64,000 nucleotides of DNA, from contig JALQPE010001824.1 in NCBI GenBank assembly GCA_030407315.1, positions 1 to 64,000 on the forward strand, in the 5' to 3' direction. The notes under the pieces are model-generated. The model was not told the origin of the DNA. It ran no database searches and saw only the letters and a list, made by a program, of their open reading frames with translations. The position numbers were made by a program, and so were the translations under genes. Origin of the DNA: Asparagopsis taxiformis (Eukaryota > Rhodophyta > Florideophyceae > Bonnemaisoniales > Bonnemaisoniaceae). This document shows positions 1 to 10,618 of the stretch, piece after piece (the first letter of the stretch is position 1; every line of letters begins with the position of its first letter).

Positions 1-2
1 CT

Positions 3-348
3 TTGCTCGAGCAATACTCAATCCGGGGTACGAACTAGTTCGGATTGAGTATTGCTCGAGCAATTTCTGGCGCCCAAAATTGGCGAAATTGGGCGGAAAT
101 AATTTCTGAAAAAATATTTTCATTTTTGGGGCCGAATGGCCGCCTGAAATTGCTCGAGCAATACTCAATCCGAACTAGTTCGTACCCCGGATTGAGTATT
201 GCTCGAGCAATTTCAGGCGGCCGCAAAATTGAAAATATTTTTTCAGAAATTATTTCCGCAGAATTTCGCCCATTTTGGCGCCAGAAATTGCTCGAGCAAT
301 ACTCAATCCGAACTAGTTCGTACCCCGGATTGAGTATTGCTCGAGCAA
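3..348. repeat. Nested palindrome: three hairpins with inverted spacers
   Basis: Three hairpins lie at 3-63, 150-210 and 288-348. Each has 23-bp arms (TTGCTCGAGCAA then TACTCAATCCG) around a loop of about 15 nt containing GAACTAGTT. The spacer at 64-149 is nearly the reverse complement of the spacer at 211-287, so the whole block is also one large palindrome centred on the middle hairpin. The right end reads GTATGACA at 354-361, the terminal motif shared by other copies in the window. The left end lies outside the window. It is most likely a foldback or MITE-type element. Confidence 0.85.
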
Positions 349-363
349 GTCGAGTATGACAAA

Positions 364-926
364 TGCCACGGAAGCGCCACCACACCCCTCCAGCCGGCAC
401 CCTCGAGTAATACTAGTCTTCCAGGGATCATGTGCCCTCAGAGACATGCTCAGAGGCACCTTTCCGGGTGCAAAAATTGTAACCATGCCTGGGCTTCCGG
501 GTTGTACCTGGTGACCCAGCCCATCAACGGTAGTGGAACTATTGCAAATGAAATAGTGCTCATGTGTTATGATCGTCAGAAGTTGTAATTGTATATATGT
601 GATTTAATTAGTTTACTAGCATAATTACGGAAGTACTAGGGCAGTGCAATATGGCGTGGTAGACAGCAGTGCAGCATCATGAAGCTGCAGAGTTGCACCA
701 CTCATAGTGTTGGTACGAAGTGGAAAAGGATTGGTGGCTACCAGTATTGCATGGCCAAGACCGATTATTAATTTGAATTCAAAATGACAATGGTCATCCA
801 TGCTCCCGCTTCATGTTGAATTTGGAAGGGTCAGGGTCGGATAAGCGGGTTTGAGGTATGGTTCCAGCAAGGCTGTTTGAGAGGGATGACGAAATCGCTG
901 TTTCTGCACGATTTGGAGGGGTCGAC
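364..926. other. Intergenic, no gene recognised
   Basis: Only short open frames without recognisable domains are present. Nothing here supports a gene, RNA or known repeat. Confidence 0.5.
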
Positions 927-999
927 TTGCTCGAGCAATTCTCAATCCGGGGTATGAATTAGTTCGGATTGAGTCTTACTCGAGCAATTTTGGTATGAC
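927..999. repeat. Single hairpin of the CTCGAGCAA family
   Basis: Arms of about 23 bp (927-949 and 965-987) surround a loop containing GAATTAGTT. The copy ends with TTTTGGTATGACA, the same terminal motif as the block at 3-361. It sits just upstream of gene P1. Confidence 0.8.
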
Positions 1000-1104
1000 A
1001 AATTATGATCAATATATCAAAAAAACCGTTCATTTTGAAGGTTTCCCTATTAAACGAGTTATGCCAACGCCTGACTACCGGTACCGTACTACGCGTGTCA
1101 CCGC

Positions 1105-1213
1105 AACCTCAACTTCCGCTCTCCTCTCTCTCTCTCTCTCTCCCTCTCCTCTCCGTCCATTTCCATCTCTATCTCCCCGCTCTCCCTACCGCCAACACAC
1201 CACCCGAACAAAA
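1105..1213 (+). promoter_or_regulatory. Pyrimidine-rich leader of gene P1
   Basis: A tract dominated by CT repeats runs almost to the ATG at 1214. Comparable CT-rich leaders precede P2 (about 4860-4926), gene A (about 8805-8854) and its copy (about 19635-19688). No TATA box is visible near P1. The shared tract suggests a common promoter or 5'UTR architecture for these genes. Confidence 0.4.
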
Positions 1214-4200
1214 ATGCGTAACGCCAGGAAAGTTTTCGATAAACTTGAGCTCTCCATGTACTCCATGGAAACTGGCACGCTGTCGGTCAACGACATTTTC
1301 GTCTCCGACCAGCAATCTCGCGAAGTGGACATGGACCACGTCGACGGCATGTACCAAGAGATGCTCCGCGATGGGTACCCCAAGCACGCGCTGGGTCTCA
1401 TCACAGTCGGAAAAATCTCGCGCACCGTCGGTGGAAACACCACTGCGCGCTACGAGATCTGCGACGGGCTTCACCGCCACGCTGTCGGGAAAAGGGCTGT
1501 CGCTTCTGACGACGATAGCGAGAAGGCGACTACTCTCCGCAACACCTTCCTTGCCCTCCCGGTCAGCATCGTTTCTCGCAAGGACAACAAGGACCTAGTC
1601 ACCGAGGACTTGTTGTTCCTTAGCCAGGCGCTCAATGCCAAGGCACACAGGGTCCTTGCCACCAGGCCCCGCGACTTCGTACACACCGCTATTAGCATGT
1701 ACAACGCTGTCGGTGGGAAGTTTGCCGGTGTGGAGCTCAAGACGGCTGCCGCATTCGCATCGTACTTGGAACACCGCTTGTTCGGTTCAGTCCACAAGGC
1801 GAAGGCATTGAGCTACGCCACCGTCTCGCTCAAGATGATGTCGAGCCCGTTGACGTACGAGGCGTTCAAGGTCATTGGCAGTGTTAACGACGACGTTGCA
1901 CTCGTCATTCTCAAGAACAGCGCGTTTACCAGTGCGCATGACCGAGCCTCTCTCCTGATGCTCGACTGCCTCATGCTTCGCAAGAAGCACGCTTCGAGGC
2001 ATCAGGCCTTTGGACGAATCAAGCTTCTCGTGAGGGATTACCTCCTCAATATCCGGGCGTATTACACCTGTATGCGCAATCTGGCCGACCGGTTCCAGAA
2101 GGATATCTCAGAGCTGTACAGCATCCCTGACCTCCGCGTCAGTGGCAATGCTTCATTCTCCACTGTGGACGTCGTTTACGGGTTCGTCACCGAGTTTGAG
2201 CACCCCGACGCTCGTTCTGCGTCGGCCCAGAATGACCGCATGGATTCGTTTGAAAAGTTGTTCAACGACCGGTACAAGCCTGTACCGAAACCCCAAGGCG
2301 CCCCACTCCCCCCCCCCGCCCCCTCCACTTCTTCGGCACAGGATCCTGTCGACAATCCCGCCTCTCGCCAACCTGCTGGTGCAGCCTCTGGCTCCGCCGC
2401 ACAAGGTGATGCGGTTGTCGACATGGATACCAGCTCGGACGAAGAAGTCCACATCCCTCCTGCCACCCCTCCTGCCACCTCTTCGCCCTCACATGCCCCC
2501 AATCCTCTTGCGACGCCTCCTGTTCGCACAAAGTCGCCCACCTCGCATCGCACGAAGCAGGCTGGGCGCAGGAGGCGTTCGGACTCCGGTCCGGATTTCA
2601 CGCGCAATGTGAAACGCAAGAGTGATTTCGCACCCGCTTCCGTCACGTCACCGGGCTCTGCAACAGATTCAGAAGCACCCCGAAGGGAAGCGGGCAGCGA
2701 TGGCGAGGAAGTGGCCAGGCAGGGCGTCGTCAAAGCTCCCGTCTCATGGCTCGCATCGAACGCGAGCAGGAGCAGGCCGCACAGGTATCCAGTGATGAAT
2801 ACTCTGATGCTGGCAGTGACGACGTGGAGATTATCGAAATCGAGGCAGTCGAGGTTTCGGACGAGGGAAGTGACGCATCCATGGATGATGTCCCTGACAC
2901 GTACGGTGGATACAAAGTCCACCGCTACGAGGATGCCCAGCAGGCTGTCCCAGCTGCAGTTCTCAGCAACGTCTCCGCCGATACTGCGAAAGCACGAGTG
3001 CAGTCGGCGTCTTCTCTGCTCCACCCGGAGCACAGAAGCGGGTTCTACCTGGAGGAAAGCGACATCCTGGCCATCAAGGAGTCCGTTCTGGCTGCAGCTG
3101 GCGACACAGAGTCTGTTCGAACCCGGGTGTTCGAGCGAGCTCGCGGCTTCATGGACTCGGTTGGGTATGTTTGTCTACAGGACATATTCTCCCAGGGCAT
3201 CGTCAGGGATGCTGTCGACAAGGTTTGCCGGTCGTTCGCTGACAAGTTCACCGACAAGGCTGAAGGTGTCTGGGGCAAAATCCTTAACAAGGAGCCCTCA
3301 GGGCTGGTCGACGGTGACGGGAACAAAATCAATCCCCATCCGTACGACGGGAAGAATCATGACCGCTACATGACTTCCTGCGCCTCAGTCACCGACAAGC
3401 TGGAGAACGAAGACGCCGAGACGTTCAAGGCCAAGCTCATTGTCGATGTTGCAATAGCAATGGTCGGAGACCTGCTCTTCGTCCAGTACGAGCTCGACCA
3501 CGACCGCAAGTGTCAACCGGGGACGAAGCTCTCCTTTGCCAAGTCAGGACTGCGCCTTCTCCTGACTGGCGAGGACTGCAAACGGCAGGTGCCGCATCTG
3601 GACTTCATGTATCCAGGTGCGGACAAGAAGGACAGGAAGAAGTATTGGGGAACGCCAATGCCGAACCCAAACTTCGCCATCCTGGCGACTGGCGCAGTCA
3701 GCTCTTGCCTTTTCGTTCGCCCGCGCTCGCACGTGTACCTGAACGGGCCGGCAAGTATGGCTTCACAGCTATTGCCGGCCCTGAACGCTAAAATCGTGCA
3801 CATCCCGCCGTTCTCCGTCATGTTCAGCCGTGGTGATTTGGAACACGCCGGTCCTGGATGGTCCGATCACCGGGAGAATACGAAGCGATTCGACGGTGTC
3901 GACCTGGAAACGGCGGGTGGTGAGCGTGATCCCCGTAATATCTACGGACATTACCTCCGCATTCACACCATGGCCATTCGCGAAGGGGAGTCGATGGTGA
4001 ACGACCTGGTTTTCACACCTGGTGGACCTGCACCGTACATCGCGCCGTACGACTCTGCCTACGTTCCGCAAAGTTCGTCGAACAGCGACGAGGAGAGCGA
4101 CGACGGCAGCCAAGGTGGGGGTGAAGAGGGTAACCAGGACGGGAGCGAAGGTGGCGGCCCGCCGGGGAGCCCCAATAGTAGTAGCACTTCGTCTTCTGGT

Positions 4201-4227
4201 AGTGAAGAAACAGAAACTGATGATTAA
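1214..4227 (+). CDS. P1: ParB-like domain fused to 2OG-Fe(II) oxygenase-like domain (one frameshift)
   Basis: The start at 1214 was chosen because similarity to paralogue P2 begins there; upstream in-frame codons are low-complexity. Residues about 20-110 resemble the ParB/sulfiredoxin superfamily, ending in a DGLHRHAVGKRA segment. A conserved helical middle follows, then a long disordered Pro/Ser/acidic linker. The C-terminal third carries HLD (His 3595-3597, Asp 3601-3603), RPRSH, GDLEHAGPGW (His 3844-3846) and YLRIH, an order that fits the HxD...H...R pattern of 2-oxoglutarate/Fe(II) dioxygenases. The reading frame changes within the linker at about 2700-2746: the N-terminal part is in frame 2, the C-terminal part in frame 1. 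No convincing intron explains the change, so it is an indel or a sequence error. Substrate and function are unknown. Hairpin repeats flank both sides. Confidence 0.7.
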
Positions 4228-4483
4228 GTTTAGTACTAGATACTTAGCATGCAACTAGAACTAAACTCTAACTCATAAACGTCTCAGTATTGAACAGCAT
4301 CTCCATACCTTCCAGGCCAGCAGTACTATAAGGCCTATACTACGCTATACCTTGGGGTATTACCCCTATTGCCTAATAATTCTACTACTAGCTAACGGAC
4401 GAGGACAGCCTTGGTGATGCAGAGGCAGCAGGAGTAGTACTCAGGGAGACCCATATCTGCTTCAGAGCCTCTTGGGTAGATTT
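4228..4483. other. P1 downstream region
   Basis: AT-rich sequence between the P1 stop codon and the next foldback element. I see no gene in it. Confidence 0.5.
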
Positions 4484-4717
4484 GTCATACTGGACTTGCT
4501 CGAGCAATACTCAATCCGGGGTACGAACTAGTTCGGATTGAGTATTGCTCGAGCAATTTCTGGCGGTCACTTGGCCCACAAAAATCGAAAATATTTTTTC
4601 AGAAATTATTTGCGCCCAATTTCGGCCGTTTTGGGCGCCTGGACTTGCTCGAGCAATACTCAATCCGAACTAGTTCACATCTCGGATTGAGTATTGCTCG
4701 GGCAAGTCCAATACGAC
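4484..4717. repeat. Complete foldback MITE with two internal hairpins
   Basis: It begins GTCATACTGGACTTGC and ends with the imperfect inverted copy GCAAGTCCAATACGAC, giving a 234-bp element. Hairpins of the 23-bp-arm family occupy 4496-4556 and 4645-4705. The spacer resembles the spacers of the block at 3-348, including the word TTTTTTCAGAAATTATTT. No coding capacity, so it is non-autonomous. Confidence 0.8.
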
Positions 4718-4859
4718 TGCGGCTGGAAGATGCCTGACAAGTGACATGTCCGTCAATGCCCTAAATGAAATACTGCAAATTTTATTTTTAAAAGCACAGG
4801 TCCTGTCGCGATCTCCCGGCATCCAACCCTTGTACTGCAAGCTCTTGCTCCGTTACTAC

Positions 4860-4926
4860 CATTCTCTCTCCATCTCCCTCCCTCCACCTCTCCTCCCGTT
4901 TACGTTCTCTCTTCCATCCACGCACT
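4860..4926 (+). promoter_or_regulatory. Pyrimidine-rich leader of gene P2
   Basis: CT-rich tract directly before the ATG at 4927, matching the leaders of P1, A and A'. Confidence 0.35.
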
Positions 4927-7900
4927 ATGGCCGATAAGGAACCACAGCACATCTTCCAGGAACTGGTCTGGAGCAGTTACTCCTTCCGCGGTGTGCGCAT
5001 GTCCATCGAGGAAACCCATGTCGCTGCGCAGACCTCTCGCGAGGTCGACGACGCTCACGTGGATCGCATGCTACAGGAAATGCTCGTCGACGGGTACACT
5101 GAGAAAGGCCTCGGCCAAATCACTGTGGCCGAGCGCATGCACAACGGCAATAAGCGTTTCGAAATTGCTGATGGTCTGCATCGTCGCACTGTTGGAATGC
5201 GTATCCTCGCGTCCACGGATGTCTCCGAAAAGACAAAGGCTCTGCAGAAGCAGTTCCGCGACTTGCCCATCCAGATTGTCAGCCGTAACGATGGCTTGGA
5301 AATGACTCTCGAAGATCTCCTCTTCATCAGTCAGCGAATGAACTCCAAGTCTCATCGCGTTCTTCCCACTCGACCTCGAGACCGCGTCCACAGCGCTATC
5401 AGCTTGTACAACGCTGTCAATGGACGCATGGGTACGGCCGAGCTGAAAACGGCTGCTACGTTTGGGATGTTCCTTCACTCGCGCCACTTTCACATGGCAA
5501 TGAAGCTCTCTCAGGCCATTTCATACGCATCCGTCGCGTTGAAAATGATGCACAGTCCATTGACCTATGCAGCCTTCAAGACCTTCAGTGCCGACGACGA
5601 GGAAGGCGTTGCTTTCAGCGTCCTCAAAAATTCCGTGTTCACTCGAGCTACGGATAGAGCTTCGCTGCTCATCCTTACCTGTCTCAAGCTCCGCAAGGAC
5701 AATCCCTCCAAACATCTCGCCTTTGGGCAGTACAAGGACCTCAAGGTCAAGGACTACCTGCAGAACATCTGCGATTATTCCGCGGTCATGCGCGCTGCTG
5801 CAGAAGAGCTCAAGGTGGATATCGCCACCATTCACGATCTCCCTGATCTTTTTGTTCGCAATGGCAAACAGGTTTCCACAACTACCTACGTTTACGAATT
5901 GGTTACAATGTTCGAGAAAGGTGTCGTGCCTAGAACGAAGGAGGCTCAACAGCTCCGTGACCAACGATTCAAACAGACCATTATCGACCGTTTGAATCCG
6001 CCCACATCTCCCAAGCTCACCCTACCATCCGAACAGGATGACATTCCCTCACCCTCCCCTGCCACTCCTATCGAGGGCCTCGAGCCAGCCCCTCTCCCTG
6101 CTATCACTAATACCCCTCCAACGCAAGGTCCAGTCATTGATGACGATGCAGCCAGTGATAGGCTGACAAAAAACACTCCCGCGGACGACAACGACAGCAC
6201 TCATTCCATTGAGCAGAAACTCCGCGGTACAGCTGTTCACGATGGAATATCTCCTGAAAGGGATGAAATCCTTCCAAACATCGACAGGGCTTCCAGTGGT
6301 TCTGCAGACCAGAATCAACATCACTCCGATGAAGATGGCTCTTCCTCCAGTGAAGATGCTATCATACCGGACGTGCGAGATTCTACTGTCGAAGGTGACC
6401 CCAACAGTCCCTTCCAGTGTGCGCTCGGGGAACACTGCCGTCTCCCACTATCCAAACCAGCTCACAAGTGCACAACGTGCAACTCTGTTGCTGTTCACAA
6501 CCTCTGTGATTATCCAAGAGTGCACCACCTCATCCCAGTGAAGTACATCAACAATGGTGATAGAGACATGCTCATGGTTTGCTCTCGCAAATGTTACGAT
6601 GGCAAAAATGAGGGAGACCTTCCTTCTTTTGCCCCACCTCCCGGCGTTTCCGTTCAGGAAGCATGGAAAGGAGATCCTTTCGACCCCTTCAAACCCAGCA
6701 CTGCCAAGTCTCCTCTCAAGTCCACTCCGAAAAAGAATACCTCAAGGAGTACTACGGCCGGGAAATCCCCCATCCTCCCCACTCCGAAGGGAAGCAAATC
6801 TTCTGCCGCTCCCACACCCTCCCCTTCCACGCCAGAAACGCCTGCGGAGAGTGCGCGTACCCCGGTTGCCGAGAAAAGTGCAGATACGCCCTCCACTGCG
6901 ACTGTGCGTAAAAGTCCCCGCACCAAGAGAAACGTTACCTCTCTATACACTCCGGAGCGCAATGTCAAGCAAAAGATTTCTCGCTCCGCTTCCAAGAAGG
7001 GCCCGAAAACAAAAACACTCAAGGGCTCGGAAACCAATTCCGCCTTTCCAGCACCGTTCTCTGCCGTACCCCATCCAAAGAACGAGGAAAAACAGCAGGA
7101 CGTCCCTCCTGCCGTGTTGGAAAAAGTTTCCACCCAGAAGGCCGCCCGCAACGTTCACCTCGCTTCCTCTCTACTACCAGACAACCATAGAAGCGGTTTC
7201 TATCTCACCGTGGAGAAGATTCAGTCCATCAAGGACTCTATTGCTACCGCCGCAGCGACCGAGCCTCTACAGCAAGAAATCTTCTTTGAACGCGCAAGAG
7301 GTTCCATTGAGTCCCTCGGTTATGCTGTTCTTGATGATATCCTCAGTCAGCCCATTGTCAAGGCTTCCGTGGATGTTCTCTGCAAGTCGTTTGCAGAAAT
7401 GTTCACCAATCAAAGCAAGAACTCTTGGATGCTTATACCTAACATTGGCACCACGAACGTCGGCGCTGCCACCAGTGAAAACGAGCGTCGCTACATGACT
7501 CCCTGTTCCGCCGTCACCGACGATCTAGAGAATTCCAACGAACCGCTTTTCTCTGATAAGCTCATTGTGGACGTCGCTTTGGCTGTTGTCGGACATCAGC
7601 TCCATCTGCGCTCTGCTATATCCAGCCTGCGTGAATATGCTGAAGGCTCGGAGTTGAAGTTTCAAGGGTCCGGACTTCGACTTCTTCTTACAGGCAATGG
7701 CACTAAACGCCAGGCCTCCCACTTCGCCTTCAATCCCACTACCCCCGGCAAATTGTGGAAGACTAATGTTGACGCAAACCCTGAACCGAGCTATGTCTTT
7801 GTTGCCACCGGGGCTGTGGGGTCTCCAGTGCTCGTTCGCCCGCGCTCCCATGTCTACATCAATTGCGCCCCGCGTTATGTCTCGAAAATTTGGCATCTTC

Positions 7901-8162
7901 TTCCTCCTCGGATTGTATGGATCCCCCCTTCTCCGTCATGGTCATGCGCGGTGACGTCGAACATGCTGGTCCCGGTTGGGATGACCATGCCCTAATGAGA
8001 ACCATGCATCCCAATGATGGTCAGCTCTCTACGTACGGACAGTATGTCCGTATTCAGTCTCTAGCTGTTCGCGAGGGTGCCATGGTTCCTGAAGACATGC
8101 AATGCATCGACAACTCCCCCAAACGCTACAAATTCCCACATGACGACGTCCAAGTCATCTAA
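4927..8162 (+). CDS. P2: paralogue of P1 with added zinc-finger-like segment; frameshifted, HxD lost
   Basis: P2 aligns with P1 over the ParB-like N-terminus (ending DGLHRRTVGMR), the helical middle and the C-terminal oxygenase-like domain. It has an extra Cys/His-rich segment at about residues 497-560 (CRLPL, CTTC, HNLC, CSRKC) that P1 lacks and that could bind zinc. In the oxygenase-like part the HxD site reads HFA (His 7720-7722, Ala 7726-7728), so a metal ligand is missing. A frameshift lies in the C run at about 7922-7928: one extra C would join the upstream frame to the downstream frame carrying GDVEHAGPGW and ending at 8162. P2 is probably a decaying pseudo-enzyme unless the shift is a homopolymer error. 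Its position between two hairpin clusters mirrors P1. Confidence 0.7.
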
Positions 8163-8396
8163 ACCTCCATCAAATGATGTCCCACAGACTCCCTTTCCAT
8201 TCTCTCTACCATCATCTTCACCATATTCTGTAGGGTTTCTCTCTATTCTTCCTCTACTTTTGCCTACTCCTAGCTAGTGTTTTGCATCTCTTAAAGTGAT
8301 TGCCACACTTCTTTTCCATTTCCACTTCTCTCATTCCATCTCCGTCCTTCGCTGGTGTTCTCATTTCACAGTCTCCACTCTTCACCCTTCACATAG
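8163..8396. other. P2 downstream CT-rich region
   Basis: Pyrimidine-rich intergenic sequence; no gene recognised. Confidence 0.4.
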
Positions 8397-8662
8397 TTGG
8401 TCGAGCAAATCTCAATCCGGCATTGCTTGGTTCCCGGATTGAGTATTGCTCGACCAATTTCAGTATGACAATATTTCAGTATGACAGATACAAATTGGTC
8501 GAGCAAATCTCAATCCGGCATTGCGTGGTTCCCGGATTGAGTATTGCTCGACCAATTTTAGTATGATAATATTTATTTAATTTCAGTATGACAGCTACAG
8601 ATTGGTCGAGCAATACTCAATCCGGGAACCTCGCAATGCCGGATTGAGATTTGCTCGACCAA
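8397..8662. repeat. Cluster of three TTGGTCGAGCAA-type hairpins
   Basis: Hairpins at 8397-8457, 8495-8555 and 8602-8662 have arms TTGGTCGAGCAAATCTCAAT... around a loop of GCATTGC and GGTTCC words. The third is inverted relative to the first two. The motif TCAGTATGACA recurs between them (8460, 8476, 8583), as at the ends of the other elements. This is a subfamily of the hairpins at 3-348. Confidence 0.8.
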
Positions 8663-8854
8663 TTCACTTTGCAATGTAACGGTCATCCCTGACGTAAACT
8701 GCCTGCCTCCCGTCCCTTCCGATTCTGGGTGATCACCAAACCCAAGCGCCGTCCCCTCTACCAAATACGGCTCGGTATCCGAACCCGTCCGTATTCCGTC
8801 CGTTCGCTCCTTTCCCTCGCCAGACTTTCTCTCCCACACACCTTTCTCTCCCTC

Positions 8855-10498
8855 ATGGCTCCTCCCAACAATGAAAACATCCACCGCGACGTGGAAGCGC
8901 GCTTCTCCGCTCTTCTCCAACAGTTCCTCGCTCCCATTCAGGAAGAACTGGCCGCTCTACGTTACCTTTCTTCCCTCCTCGCCGGCACCAACACTGTTCC
9001 AGCTGCCAGCGCTGAGGATCCATACAGGAGCGTTCATATTGCCTGTCAGCTTGTGAACAGCATTTTCAGCAACAAAGCAACCGTCTCTCGCTTCGTTGCT
9101 CACTGCACAGTCAAGGAGTTGGCCAGGACTGGCGCTCCGTTCCAGACCAGCTGTCCTAGTTCCTCCCATCCTTCCAACTCCTGTCCGACTCTGCTCCTCG
9201 CCGCACTGTCCTTCTCCCAATTCTCTTCCACTCCCGCGGACTCCGCAAAGTCCAAGCGTTCCCTCATTTCCAGCCCCGTAGGGAAAAAGCACGTCTACTT
9301 GAAGCGCTCAATCGTCGGTTCCGCTTTCTTCTCAATGGCCAACGACCAGGTCGTTAGGTGGAAGGACTCGACATCGCGTAAAGCCGGCAACGTAGACCCT
9401 GGAGAAGAGGATGACCTTAACATGTCGACAGCCATCCGCAGCTACCCCCTCCGAAACGCCACCGTTGTACCTCAGGATAAGCCTGCCTGGGTGCGCCTCC
9501 CGCCTCATGCTCTTCGAGAAGCCTTTGCACTTGCAATGCCCACAGATGAAGACAACATCGTTGTGCCGCCTTCAAAGCGGAAGCGACTATCTACCGGCAC
9601 CGATGTAGACTCCATCCGAGCTCCCCCTGCCTCTTCCTCGACATCCAGAAACTCCGCTATCCCTGCAGCAGATACTGGACCCGTTATGTTGGCTACGTCC
9701 GCGCTGCGTGCTCTTACAAAGTTCTTTAACAACTCTAGAAAGAATATGAAACAAGAGCTTCTCAAATCATGTTTCTTTCTTCTTCACCAAGATTTCGACG
9801 CCGTTCTTCTCGACAACTCTGCAGATAGTAATCAAGCATCGTTCATGACGTTCAATAACGACTTTCCCCTTCGTTCCGATGATTCTATTCCTACCACTGC
9901 TAGAGCGTACGGGAACAGTGCAGAAGCAAACAAGGTATATGAAGAAAACGACAGAATCTTCAATACTTTCACGCTCGACTGTCATGAGCTCATCGTTCAG
10001 GTCACCTATACAGTTTCCGTCACAGACTCCGAAGCCGACTCCTCTCCGTCTCGTTCCTCACAGCAACGAAAAGCTCTGACCAAATTCTCCTTCCTCACCA
10101 CTGCCATGGTACTGCTCACCAGTTTCTGCCAATGCCCTCAACGCCATCTTCTGTGCCACAATACGGAAGCTATTCTTGCCTCTTACAAGATAGCTATATG
10201 CTTAAAATCACTATTCTCCTCAATGATAGACTCAGATGAATATGGTAGAGATGGCTTCCCGCTTGTTGGAAGTCACGGATGCCTTGACCTCCGCGACTAT
10301 ATTCCTGGTGGCGAGCTACTCTCCAGCTTCATTCGAAAGAAGAAGAATATATCCGCCCACGAATACGATGCAATCAAATTCGACACAACAGATCTTTGTT
10401 CCATAGCAACTGAGGACCTCGATCCTCCCTGCAACGTTACGGAAAACCATCAAGCTTTGCAGGAGGATGAGGAGCTTGGAATATCCCTCGTCATGTGA
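8855..10498 (+). CDS. Gene A: uncharacterised 547-aa protein
   Basis: The ATG at 8855 follows a CT-rich leader; a more upstream ATG at 8729 was rejected because similarity to the copy at 19689 starts with the MAPP/MPPP segment. The N-terminus is helical (heptad-like, residues about 8-50). A conserved block contains SPVGKKHVYL and MANDQVVRWKDS, and then RSYPLRNATVVP. A Lys/Arg patch PSKRKR at about residue 240 could be a nuclear signal. A C-terminal domain holds CLDLRDYIPG and SAHEYDAIKFD. No signal peptide or membrane segment is evident. I do not recognise the family. It converges with gene B across a 120-bp gap, and it exists as a second, broken copy at 19689-21344, so the block has been duplicated. 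Confidence 0.75.
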   Translation: MAPPNNENIHRDVEARFSALLQQFLAPIQEELAALRYLSSLLAGTNTVPAASAEDPYRSVHIACQLVNSIFSNKATVSRFVAHCTVKELARTGAPFQTSCPSSSHPSNSCPTLLLAALSFSQFSSTPADSAKSKRSLISSPVGKKHVYLKRSIVGSAFFSMANDQVVRWKDSTSRKAGNVDPGEEDDLNMSTAIRSYPLRNATVVPQDKPAWVRLPPHALREAFALAMPTDEDNIVVPPSKRKRLSTGTDVDSIRAPPASSSTSRNSAIPAADTGPVMLATSALRALTKFFNNSRKNMKQELLKSCFFLLHQDFDAVLLDNSADSNQASFMTFNNDFPLRSDDSIPTTARAYGNSAEANKVYEENDRIFNTFTLDCHELIVQVTYTVSVTDSEADSSPSRSSQQRKALTKFSFLTTAMVLLTSFCQCPQRHLLCHNTEAILASYKIAICLKSLFSSMIDSDEYGRDGFPLVGSHGCLDLRDYIPGGELLSSFIRKKKNISAHEYDAIKFDTTDLCSIATEDLDPPCNVTENHQALQEDEELGISLVM

Positions 10499-10618
10499 CT
10501 TCTCCTTTCCCCTTATGCCTAGTAGACTCAAACAATAATGTAAACTGTAGTCTTCTTTGAAACCTTCAAACTTTTACCGTTCTCCTTTCATATTCTACTC
10601 ATCCATTTATTTATCGCT

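Noticed and set aside
35..400. Open frames of 104-121 codons across the first hairpin block on both strands
   Set aside because: They are translations of the palindromic repeat: the same peptides recur because the DNA repeats.
2785..2816. A 32-nt GT..AG segment in P1 that would restore the frame if spliced
   Set aside because: It is shorter than the other introns here, and in frame 1 it encodes part of a continuous acidic stretch, so a frameshift upstream is more likely.
2153..3033. Minus-strand frames of up to 285 codons opposite P1
   Set aside because: Antisense shadows of a GC-rich coding region with no independent support.
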